DNA from: Prorocentrum cordatum
Lineage: Eukaryota; Sar; Dinophyceae; Prorocentrales; Prorocentraceae
NCBI GenBank assembly: GCA_963575745.1
Contig: CAUYUJ010021180.1
Span: 1-37,500 of the forward strand
Length of the DNA stretch: 37,500 bases
Direction of reading: 5' to 3'
The translations under genes were made by a program, and so were the position numbers. Within the stretch, counting starts at the first letter, position 1; the number at the start of each line of letters is the position of its first letter. Of this stretch, positions 29,611 through 37,500 are shown in pieces. Below the pieces are notes generated by a model. That model made no database searches and was not told the origin of the DNA. It worked only from the letters and a program-made list of their open reading frames with translations.

Positions 29611-30169
29611 TTACCTTAGACTTGGGGTAGGGAGGAGCAGAGAACACATGAAGCGACGCGCTGAGGTCAGCAGCAGGGATGGCCCAGACGGATGGGAGAT
29701 ACGAGAGAGCGCCATTGTACGCGTGCCAGCGGGGCGCCCGCAGCCTACAGCCTCCAGAAAGAGTTACGGGCAGGGAAGCCAAGCGCCCCTCCAGGGAGAC
29801 ATATAGACAACCTGGCAACATTAGTTGAACGACGACCACGGCGACGGCGACGACGGCCACGGGGGGACGGGGGGAACCAACATCCGCGGCCAGCCTCCCA
29901 AAACAAAATATCTTATGTTGTTCCCTCTGGGGTTCTTTTTTGTGGCTGGCCGCACGTGTCGCTTCCCCCTCTTCGTCGTCGTGCTCGTATGGAAAGTATA
30001 ACTCGCGTTGTGCGCCTGGTTCACCATGCAATAAATAGAAAAAGAAGAATCGAACAAGGAACCAACGGGACACCCTGGAAGACCTAACACAGAAAGTCGG
30101 GCCCCCCCCCCACACATATGTGCTCAATTGGAGAGATTCTAAAATTCCAGTGTTCAAGCTGCCCCAAGA

Positions 30170-30312
30170 CAGCCTTTGACGCCCCTCCCCCCCAAGCACG
30201 ACCTACTGGCACAACCCCCAGCACAACGCCCCCCAAACTCCCACAGCACAATCCCCCAGCACAACCCCCAGCACAAGCCCACAACACAACCTCCAAGCAC
30301 AATCCCCCACCT
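30170..30312. repeat. Degenerate ACAACCCCCAGC repeat
   Basis: About ten loose copies of a 10-12-bp unit (GCACAACCCCCA, GCACAATCCCCC) end about 35 bp before the first ATG of the gene 3 locus. Confidence 0.65.
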
Positions 30313-30346
30313 CATCCTTCTGGCACAAGCGTTTTCGGCATAGGCC

Positions 30347-30804
30347 ATGGCGCGGGGGAGCGCCTTGCCACTATCCCTGCCGACCATGGACGGCACTCCT
30401 GATGCTCGATCTTCTGGCAAGCAGGCCGTGCGCGTGCGATCTTCTGGCAGGCAAGCCGTTCTGAAGCGGCTCCGTGACGAGGTCATCACTATCAGCGACG
30501 ACGACAGCACGGTGGACCCCAAGAATCCTGGTAGCCCCAAGGAGAAGGTAGACCTCTCTGAAGCCCCAGACACGCCTCCAGCTGTGAAGCAGCCTCGCCC
30601 AAAGCCCGACTGGTGGTTTCCAAATCAGGGCCGACGTTCGCGTGCACGCGGTGCGTCCACAAAATGGGCCGACGGACCACGTGCGTGCGAAGTCGGCCCT
30701 ACCAGATTAAGTATATCAACCACCCGTGCAGGGCGTGGCTCCCTAAATTGAAGGGACGCAGCTCCGCTAAGAAGGCAGAGGCTGCAGCACGTCGTAAGGC
30801 CTGA
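30347..30804 (+). CDS. Gene 3 locus, 5' part: Cys-rich basic protein, frameshifted
   Basis: ATG 30347 opens a frame with an acidic stretch (I-S-D-D-D-S-T-V-D-P-K-N-P) and W-W-F-P-N-Q at about 30610-30627. Just after, in the GGG run at 30628-30630, coding character moves to another frame that reads F-A-C-T-R-C-V-H-K-M, a second Cys, R-P-Y-Q-I-K-Y-I-N-H-P-C-R-A-W-L and a Lys/Ala-rich end, stopping at 30804. The CxxC...C...C pattern suggests a small zinc-binding segment. The shift is explained by one missing G (assembly error or mutation) or, less well, by a very short intron. A GTAAGG donor at 30794 would join it in frame to 30959. Confidence 0.55.
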
Positions 30805-30958
30805 ATGTGTTTGCTCGGTGCTGCTGTTCGGGGAAAGAAAAACCCTTCCCTGCTTCCCTAATGGCCGTCCTCTTCCAATGACCGTCCTTTTCCTCCCCAC
30901 CGCATCCATCAGTAGCCGTGTTTGGCTCATCAGCGCAACACATCTTTTTTTATGGCAG
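30794..30958 (+). other. Possible 165-bp intron in gene 3 locus
   Basis: Donor GTAAGG at 30794 and acceptor CATCTTTTTTTATGGCAG ending at 30958 form a GT-AG pair. Phase 1 on both sides restores one open frame from the Cys-rich part into the long downstream frame. It competes with the view that the downstream frame is a separate retroposed gene, because a relict spliced leader lies inside this interval. Confidence 0.45.
30911..30932 (+). other. Relict dinoflagellate spliced leader (second)
   Basis: AGTAGCCGTGTTTGGCTCAT, followed by CAG, matches the dinoflagellate leader at GTAGCC, T and TTTGGCTCA with a single inserted G and a TC insertion before the final AG. It ends about 20 nt before the ATG at 30952 of the intronless frame. 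Confidence 0.5.
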
Positions 30959-32874
30959 GTGGCAGGCGGCAAAGGCAACGACGTCACGAGGTCGAGGATG
31001 GCCCGAACCAGGTACATCAGCAGACTCAGTTCGATAGTGAGTTCGCGTTCTATTTATGCAAACGTTGGGCTTGGGGGTACATTTCTGCTACAAAATTGCA
31101 AGAGTTTGCGTTGTCCGCTTATAGAAGTGATGTCACAATGCTCACGAGAGCTGGGCAATCGATTGACCACATACCGTCATCGTTGAAATCTTTAGCTGGG
31201 CTTGGCAGCAATGGGAAATACAAAGGCAATGTTAACAGCGAGTTGAAAAGGTGGTTGGGGTTTCCAGACTACGCGGCGCCCGTGACAATCAAGGCTCACA
31301 TTTTCGTGTTGAAACCAAGGCAACGGCTCCCAACGATACAAGAAGAAAACATCCCATGCTTGCTGCCGCACGTAACGTTCAATCACATGTTTCGGACCGA
31401 CAGGAGCGAATTCAACTTTAAAATGTTTGGCGTGCGCGAAGGTAACTTCGGGGATATCTTAGAAGCGTTCTGGAGGCAAGTCGTTCTTAGGCGCGACCCG
31501 CGCATCCGCCACCATCCAATGGTCGAGCGTGAAAATTGGATGCGTCGGGCGGTGCCTTTGATGATTCACGGGGACGCGGTCCCCGTGATAGCGGTTGGGA
31601 AGAGCGGGACAAAGTCTTTCGATTGCTGGTCGTGGCAATCTGCCCTTGCAGGTGGCAACACTCTGGCTGTCAAGATTCTCATGACTGGCATTTTCGAGCA
31701 GAACAAATTGCACGGCATTCCAGGTATCACGGATACGACAGACGTCATGTGGAAACGCATATGTTGGAGCTTGAATGCGTTGTTTGAGGGTTCCTGGCCG
31801 AGCAGGGATTGGGAAGACAACGATGTAACAGCTAGAAGTGATGTGATTTTGAAAGGGACCCATATCTGTTCGACAGAGGAGCCATACTTCGGTGTAGTCT
31901 GGAGTATAAAGGGTGATATAGTGTGGTACGGTAAGGATTTGAAGATGAGAAATCATGCAGCGGACGATTTCTGTGATTATTGCCAGTGTACCAAAGCGAC
32001 AGCAAATCCAGCTTATTGGCCAACCAATTTTGCACCAGATGCACCTTGGAAAAAACTGATTCGCGACAGGCACCTGTGGCGACACGAATACGGAGATGAC
32101 ATGCACATCGTTTTCAAAATGATAAAGTATCTCTCAGTGGAGAATATAGAGGCTGACGAATTGCACGTGTTGCATTTGGGTGTGTGCCAATACTATTTAG
32201 GTTGCGTGCTTTGGCTGCTGGTGTTTTCATCCCTCGGCGATTCACCAAATGAAAACATGAAAGTTGTGTGGCGAGATATTCTAAGCGAGTACAAGAAAGC
32301 AAGCCATGGCGAGCAGTACTCATCAATTGGCATCAGCACGTTTGTAGATCCGAAAAAACAGTTATCGTCGTACCCGTGCTTAAAAGGAAAAGGAGGCGAA
32401 GTAAAACATTTGATTTCTCCGTTGCTCGAAGTGTGGCGGAAACACAAAACATGTTCCAGGCGCGATTCCCTCGTTGAACGTGGGTTGATGAATCTAGATG
32501 CGATCGCCACCATCTTGGATTTGCATGCTCGCGATGATTTTCTGCCAATTCCAGAAGCTACGCGCTTGGCCACAGAGACCGATGCGTTTTTGCTAGCATA
32601 CACAGAGTTGGGCCACATTGCGGACGCAGATGGTATGATGTTGTGGTCAGCAGTGCCTAAGCTGCACTGGATGTGGCACCTCGCGGCGCGCGCGATATAC
32701 ATAAATCCCAGACGAGTTGCAAACTGGATAGACGAAGATTTCGTCAAACACATGAAAACGTTAGCATTCTCATGCGCGAGTGGCACAGCGTTGCACAAGG
32801 TAGCAGTGTCGTTAGTTGAGAAATATATGTGGGCATTGAAGCTCGAGAGCATTGCGGCCCGCGTCGTGGCCTGA
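30959..32874 (+). CDS. Long intronless protein, weakly DDE-transposase-like
   Basis: One uninterrupted frame to TGA 32872-32874, 640 residues if started at ATG 30952, or joined to upstream exons at 30959. Numbered from 30952: M-I-H-G-D at 204-208; a Cys cluster, C-D-Y-C-Q-C, at 341-346; D-E-L-H-V-L-H-L-G-V from 402; P-K-L-H-W-M-W-H-L from 569; W-I-D-E-D-F-V-K-H-M-K from 592. An Asp near a beta strand, an Asp followed by LHxLHLGV, and a late acidic residue after a PK(L/F)H motif are arranged as in several eukaryotic cut-and-paste DDE/D transposases, but I could not name a superfamily. Codon usage is less GC-biased than in gene 2. I know similar proteins as widely expanded, uncharacterised dinoflagellate families. 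Confidence 0.65.
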
Positions 32875-32884
32875 TGACAAGCCA

Positions 32885-32985
32885 GGTGAACACATCATCA
32901 TCATAACCATCATCATCGCAGCCCTCCTCCTCCTCCTGCTTCTCCTGGGGCCTCCTCCTCCTCCTCCTCCTCCTCCTCTTCGCCT
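32885..32985. repeat. CATCAT and CCT triplet tracts
   Basis: Short ATC-type repeats followed by (CCT)n, starting 11 bp after the stop of the long frame. Confidence 0.8.
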
Positions 32986-33004
32986 GAGGCCTTCGGCCCC
33001 ATCC

Positions 33005-33655
33005 GCCCGACCCCGCGACCCGCGTGAGGGGTGCGGCAAGGCCAAGGCGTCTCAGAGACCCGACCGCGCGATCCGCGTGAGGGGTGTACGCCGAATCCCC
33101 CAGGCTACGGCCTCTCACGGCCTCGCTCTCCCATTCGGAGGCCTTCGGCCCCATCCGCCTGACCTCGCGATCCGCGCGTGAGGGGTGCGCCGAATCCCCA
33201 GGCTACGGCCTCTCACGGCCTCGCTCTCCCATTCGGAGGCCTTCGGCCCCATCCGCCTGACCTCGCGATCCGCGCGCGAGGGGTGCGCCGAATCCCCCAG
33301 GCTACGGCCTCTCACGGCCTCGCTCTCCCATTCGGAGGCCTTCGGCCCCATCCGCCTGACCCCGCGATCCGCGCGTGAGGGGTGCGCCGAATCAATCCCC
33401 CAGGCTACGGCCTCTCACGGCCTCGCTCTCCCATTCGGAGGCGTTCGGCCCCATCCGCCTGACCTCGCGATCCGCGCGCGAGGGGGGGCCGAATCCCCCA
33501 GGCTACGGCCGCTACGGCCTCTCACGGCCTCGCTCTCCCATTCGGAGGCCTTCGGCCCCATCCGCCTGACCCCGCGATCCGCGTGAGAGGTGCGCCGAAA
33601 TCCTCCACGCTAGGGCCTCTCACGGCCTCGCTCTTACATTCGGAGGCCTTGCGTG
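33005..33655. repeat. 99-bp tandem array (about 6 units)
   Basis: The unit contains GGCTACGGCCTCTCACGGCC, TCGCTCTCCCATTCGGAGGC, CTTCGGCCCCATCCGCC and CGCGATCCGCG. GGCTACGG starts at 33103, 33201, 33300, 33403 and 33501, so spacing is 98, 99, 103 and 98 bp; edge units are divergent. Translations on either strand are repeat artefacts. Confidence 0.95.
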
Positions 33656-33659
33656 GTTG

Positions 33660-33800
33660 TCGTGACGATGGTGATGACAAGTGCGATGATGATGATGAGG
33701 TCGATGATGGCGATGATGGTGTTGGTGGTGGTGATGTTGATGTTGATGGTGATGGCGACGAAGACGGTGACGGCGACAATGATCATGATGATGGTGAAGC
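33660..33800. repeat. GATGGTGAT triplet tract
   Basis: GAT/GGT/GAC triplets run to 33800, Asp/Gly-coding in one frame; treated as low complexity. Confidence 0.85.
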
Positions 33801-33814
33801 ATCATACTGAACAA

Positions 33815-34008
33815 AGGTTCAAACTAAAGGCCGACCTAGGGGCCAATCTACGGGCCGATCTACGGGCCGATCTACGGGCCAAACTGAGGGCCAAACTGAG
33901 GGCCAAACTACGGGCCATTCTATGGGTAAAGGTACGGTCTGCGGACCTATGGGCTGGTTCGCAGATTGTCCCAGAACTTAGTTTTCTGCGGTCCCCGGAT
34001 GCTCAGGG
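33815..34008. mobile_element. Foldback-type element, copy 2
   Basis: The right terminus, AACTTAGTTTTCTGCGG then CCCCGGATGCTCAGGG, is the reverse complement of the left terminus of 12586-12806. Inside are at least six GGGCC(A/G)ATCTAC-type units. The left terminus is lost or very divergent. The right end abuts the second 51-bp array directly. Confidence 0.65.
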
Positions 34009-34490
34009 TGCGGTTGCGCGCTCCCGCGGGCGCTTTGAAATGTGTCGCCGGGTTGCGGTTGCGGTTGCGCGCTCCCGCGGGCGCTTTGAAATGCGTCGCC
34101 CGGTTGCGGTTGCGGTGTCGCGCCCGCGGGCGCTTTGAAATGTGTCGCCCGGTTGCGGTTGCGGTTGCGGTTGCGCGCTCCCGCGGGCGCTTTGAAATGA
34201 AATGTGTCGCCCGGTTGCGGTTGCGGTTGCGCGCTCCCGCGGGCGCTTTGAAATGTGTCGCCCGGTTGCGGTTGCGGTTGCGCGCTCCCGCGGGCGCTTT
34301 GAAATGTGTCGCCCGGTTGCGGTTGCGGTTGCGCGCTCCCGCGGGCGCTTTGAAATGTGTCGCCCGGTTGCGGTTGCGGTTGCGGTTGCGCGCTCCCGCG
34401 GGCGCTTTGAGATGTGTCGCCCGGTTGGGTTGCGGTTGCCGCCGCCGGGTTGCGCTCCCGCGGGCGGTTTGAAATGCGTCTCCCGAGCTG
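34009..34490. repeat. 51-bp tandem array, copy 2 (about 9 units)
   Basis: Same unit and same orientation as the array at 11936-12585, again with a variable number of GGTTGC hexamers. One unit has a 5-bp internal duplication (GAAATGAAATG near 34194). Confidence 0.95.
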
Positions 34491-34689
34491 TCCCCTGGCG
34501 TTCAGTCAGTCATCAGTCAGCCGGCGGGCACGGAATTTCACCCGGCTCCGCTGGGAAAAAGTACCCTTACCTCTGCTCTCTGGAACTCTACGGGGGCGCG
34601 CTCTGACTAGAACCTTTTCCTGCTCCGACAGGGGAAGGGGCTCGACCCGCGCACGGCGCGCCCCCCCTTGGCGGGGCCAGAGGCTCCCC

Positions 34690-34900
34690 GGCGCCCGCCG
34701 TCTCGGTCCCGGCGGCCCCGCCGGCCACCGCCCCGCTGCTCGAGGGGCATGACCGAGATCTGGTGCCCGAGGTTGTCCAGCCAGTCCCCGGAGAAGTACT
34801 CCGGCCGGAAATCCTCCGCGCCGTCGCCAGCGATAGAGGGGCCCACGGAGACACGAGCAGATCGGCACAGATGCAAGGATTCCCGTGCAGTTCCAATCCT
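34690..34900 (-). CDS. Candidate exon, minus strand, unassigned
   Basis: The minus-strand frame I-A-G-D-G-A-E-D-F-R-P-E-Y-F-S-G-D-W-L-D continues N-L-G-H-Q-I-S-V-M-P-L-E-Q with almost only G/C third positions, then turns into a Gly/Arg-rich tail. Presence of W, Y, F, H and M argues against a repeat artefact. The frame is open from an AG near 34898, but neither splice border is fixed. One plus-strand frame across the same bases also looks passable, so the strand is a judgement. Confidence 0.4.
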
Positions 34901-34927
34901 CTCGCATGCTCTGATGGAAGTCAGCGA

Positions 34928-35262
34928 TCACTTGTGTTTGTGACGCCCTTTCCCGTCTGAGTCGTCGCGGTCGTCGTCGTTCTCGCCGTTCTCGTTGCCG
35001 ATCCCAGGGAGATCGTTCGTCTGTGCCGCGTCGTCGTCGCCGCGGTCGTTGCCGTCCTCGCCGCCGTCGCTCCCAGCGCCTGGAACTCCTCGAGGGCGAC
35101 GTTGACGGCGACGACCGCGAGGACTTTGAAATCGACGGCGGCGGCGACAGCGGCGGCGAGGGCGACGACGGCCCAGAACTCCTCGGGGTTGAAAGGCTCG
35201 TCCTGCGCTCTCTGCCCGAGGTCGCCCCCATCCTGGGCTCGGGCCGTGGTCCGGGCAATCAT
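34928..35262 (-). other. GAC/GTC-periodic segment, possibly coding
   Basis: Minus-strand ATG 35262 opens a frame (E-E-F-W-A-V-V-A-L-A-A-A-V) that is hydrophobic to about 35085. An acidic Asp/Gly/Asn-rich frame, one base out of register, then continues to a stop at 34928-34930. On the plus strand the same bases give the reverse arrangement, hydrophobic then acidic, because GAC and GTC are reverse complements. I cannot decide strand or whether it is coding. Confidence 0.3.
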
Positions 35263-35584
35263 GGCACCCTTCTTGGCCCCCTGACTTCCTCCCCTCTAAT
35301 CAATCTTCCTCCTAGAGGAGTGGAGGTTGACGAGTTGGCTGGAGATGCGTGTAACTCCGCCGACTAGCCTTGCGCACGTTGAAACGTGGAAGAATGTCAA
35401 AGGCTGCCTGGCAGGGTGTTGGTAACATTGTAAGCGATCCCCCCCTGCTTACTTGCATTATCCGCATGCGTCGCTCCCTCTCCCGGGCCCCACGATCCCC
35501 TGTACACACATGGATCCGCGGTGCCGAAGCCACGAGCCCTCGTTACAAACGGTGGATCCGCGTCCAGAGCTTCCGAGACGGTCC

Positions 35585-36290
35585 ATGCAAGCGACCAGGG
35601 ACACCAAGATAGCCCAAGATGCCTCGAAGATGGTCCAAGATGGCCCCAAGGCGGTCCAGTATGGCCTCACAACGGCCCAAGGTGCCCCCAAAAGGTCGCA
35701 AAGAGGCCACAAGAGGACCTCCAGCAGGGTACGAAGAAACCAGCATGAATGAATTGTCCATTCGGTGTGACGTGGATGTCGCATTCTCGCCTTTTCTGGC
35801 TTCCGTCTGCTCAAGACGGCCCGAGAAGCTGCCACGACGGGCACCACACGGCCCAAGAGGCCTCGGAGAGGGTCCCCACATGTCCCAAGAGGTCCAACGA
35901 TGGCCTAAGATTTGGACACCCGAAATGGGTACCGAAAGAATGGGTACAAAACCCAACAACAAATGCAGATGTTGTCCCAAACCAACAGCGACCGCTGTTG
36001 GGCAGGCGGCCTTCTGTCTCGAATGGACACAGGCCGCGGCGGCGTGGACAGCGAATCCTGTTCAGAATGAACAAGAACTGCTGTTGGGCATCGTACCCAT
36101 TCTTTCCGTGCCCATCTCGGGCGTCCAGATAAGAGGACTCCAAATCGGCCCCAAGCCGGCCGAGAAAAGACCTCCCGTGGGGTCCAAGACGGCCTTTCGA
36201 CGGCCTCTCGACGGCTCCAGGGCGGCCCCACGACGGCCCCCCACCCTGCGGCCAAAAAGTGCCCCAAGACGGATCGCGCCGCAACGAATC
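35585..36290. repeat. Degenerate CCAAGATGGCCCC block with CCGAAATGGG units
   Basis: Units like those at 9630-10010 recur at 35585-35720 and 36140-36260. Between them, GACACCCGAAATGGGTACCG near 35918 and its inverted counterpart near 36090-36125 (CCATCTCGGGCGTCCAGAT) form a long-range inverted repeat enclosing about 170 bp. No gene recognised. Confidence 0.5.
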
Positions 36291-36299
36291 GTCAGCAAA

Positions 36300-36480
36300 T
36301 CGTCGTCCTTCTCCTCCTCCTCCTCCTCCTCATCTTATTACGATTATTCTTATTTATTATTATCATTATTATTATCATTAGTATTAGTATTACTATTATT
36401 ATCAATTCCCTTATGTTTCTCTTCCTCCTCATCATCATCATCTTCCTCCTCCTCCTCCTCCTCCTCCTCCTCCCCCCTTC
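36300..36480. repeat. TCC tract, ATT-rich centre, TCC tract
   Basis: (TCC)n at 36303-36330 and 36420-36475 flank TTATTATTATCATTATTATT-type sequence. Low complexity only. Confidence 0.85.
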
Positions 36481-36724
36481 ATAAAATCAATGTCGGATCG
36501 CCTCGCCCAGCTGCGGCTGGCCTTGGCCAGAAACGGCGCATCAAACCGACCCAAGGTCGAATCGCACACAAGGCCCCCCTGGCAAATCAAATCGCGCCAG
36601 GTCGGCCCAAGAGAGCCTCAAGACGGCGCGAGAGGGCCCCAAGATGGCCCAAGCTGGCCCCGAGGGACTCCCACGACTGCCTTACAGGAGGCCAACGCTA
36701 CCCCTAGACGGCCCTAGCAAATCA

Positions 36725-36895
36725 ATGTTCTTCCTTCTCCTCCTGCTCCTCCTCCTCTTCGTCATCATTCGCATCAGCGCCATCATCAACAGCACCACCA
36801 TTATCATCACCATCATCACTATTGCCATCTCCATTGTCATCATCGCCAATTTCACCATCATCATCATCACCATCCTTACCAGGATGATGATGTTA
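36725..36895. repeat. CTCCTC and ATCATC triplet tracts
   Basis: CTCCTCCTG repeats followed by ATC/CAT repeats. The remainder to 37420 has balanced composition with no gene supported. Confidence 0.8.
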
Positions 36896-37427
36896 AAAGT
36901 TGGTACCCCCGACCAGGGAAGGGCATAGTATGCCGCGAGGAAGCCAAAAGCGCAACCAGCTGCCTCACGTTGGCGGTATTACAAGCCGCCGAGCGCGTCG
37001 GTTCGGCGGGGGACGGGGGGGGGGTAAGGGCGCGGAAATCTTTGATCGATAAGGAACGAGCGTGGACCCGTCTTGAGCGCGTTGCCCAGCGCGCGCGTCA
37101 ACACGGGCCCACGCTCCCAAGGGGCAGCAGGGAAACCGAAGCGAACCCTTGGGCCCCGGGGGTTAATTCGGCCAATCACGCACTCCCAACATATTCGGGA
37201 AGGCTCCGGCTCGTCTTGAGACTTCGCCCACCCACCCGACTGCACAACGCATCCCACGAATTATATAAGTGCACGAATACCTGTATCCCACGATGATGCT
37301 AGAGGCTGGACCCCCGTCCCAGGAAGCCACACGCGCAACCAAGCGCTTCGCCCTGGCAACGCATGAAACCGCCGGGCATGTCATTTCTCGGGTCGGGCGA
37401 AAGGGGGGGATAGCAAAGGGGGGGTTT

Positions 37428-37453
37428 GAGAATCAGCTCACGTAGCTGATTTT
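37428..37453. repeat. Small hairpin AATCAGCT-CACGT-AGCTGATT
   Basis: Perfect 8-bp arms, extendable to 10 of 11, around a 5-nt loop. Immediately followed by the palindrome-rich CCCGGCGCCTCCCGGCGCC stretch at the window edge. Confidence 0.7.
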
Positions 37454-37500
37454 CCCGGCGCCTCCCGGCGCCGGAGGCGGCCATGTATCGAGGAATGGGC

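Noticed and set aside
12586-34008. Reading the inverted GCATCCGGGG ends as termini of one 21-kb giant transposon
   Set aside because: The element at 12586-12806 has both inverted ends within 220 bp, so each site is better explained as a separate foldback copy; kept only as an alternative in a finding.
37258-37275. TATA-box-like TTATATAAG
   Set aside because: No gene start follows, and dinoflagellate promoters are not known to use a canonical TATA box.

Overview
The window looks like nuclear DNA of a dinoflagellate, plausibly a GC-rich core dinoflagellate such as Prorocentrum or a relative; the genus is a guess. Reasons: two or more copies resembling the relict dinoflagellate spliced leader just upstream of gene starts (13542-13563, 30911-30932); a GC-AG intron; introns bounded by short direct repeats and filled with triplet repeats; a KRPAA-type basic N-terminus; exons with almost only G/C at third codon positions; and a very high repeat load. 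No rRNA, tRNA, CRISPR or prokaryotic operon structure was seen. Most long open frames here are artefacts of tandem repeats and are not annotated as genes.

Layout. 1-12.8 kb is mostly repeats: a long hairpin (119-190), GGA/CCT and ATC/CAT tracts, and several small inverted-repeat (MITE-like) elements, including one family present twice in opposite orientation (2778-2929, 6374-6521). A GC3-rich minus-strand gene with in-phase introns lies at about 3.7-2.9 kb. From 11.46 kb an approximately 220-bp tandem repeat runs into a 51-bp tandem array that ends in a foldback element (12586-12806).

12.8-16 kb holds gene 1 (13572 to about 14.9 kb), an unassigned dinoflagellate-type protein preceded by a relict spliced leader and interrupted by a 108-bp A-rich insert between CAACAG repeats. 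16.08-25.41 kb is occupied by six full or partial copies of one composite repeat element: an inverted terminal motif CCCGGAAAGGG / CCCTTTCCGGG, a 24-bp array, a 16-bp array, a CTCGAGACATC module and a conserved tail. I do not recognise this element and regard it as the best candidate for something undescribed.

26.8-32.9 kb carries gene 2 (three exons, 360 aa deduced) and the gene 3 locus (30347-32874), whose last part is a roughly 640-residue intronless frame that resembles, weakly, DDE-type cut-and-paste transposases. A nested hairpin cluster (28834-29012) lies between them. 33.0-34.5 kb has a 99-bp tandem array, a second foldback copy and a second 51-bp array. 34.6-35.3 kb has candidate minus-strand coding sequence; the rest to 37.5 kb is degenerate GGCC-rich and triplet repeats.

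Genes 1-3 look like dinoflagellate-expanded, element-associated proteins, so the region reads as a transposon- and retroposon-rich stretch rather than a metabolic locus. All functional calls are inference from sequence reading alone.
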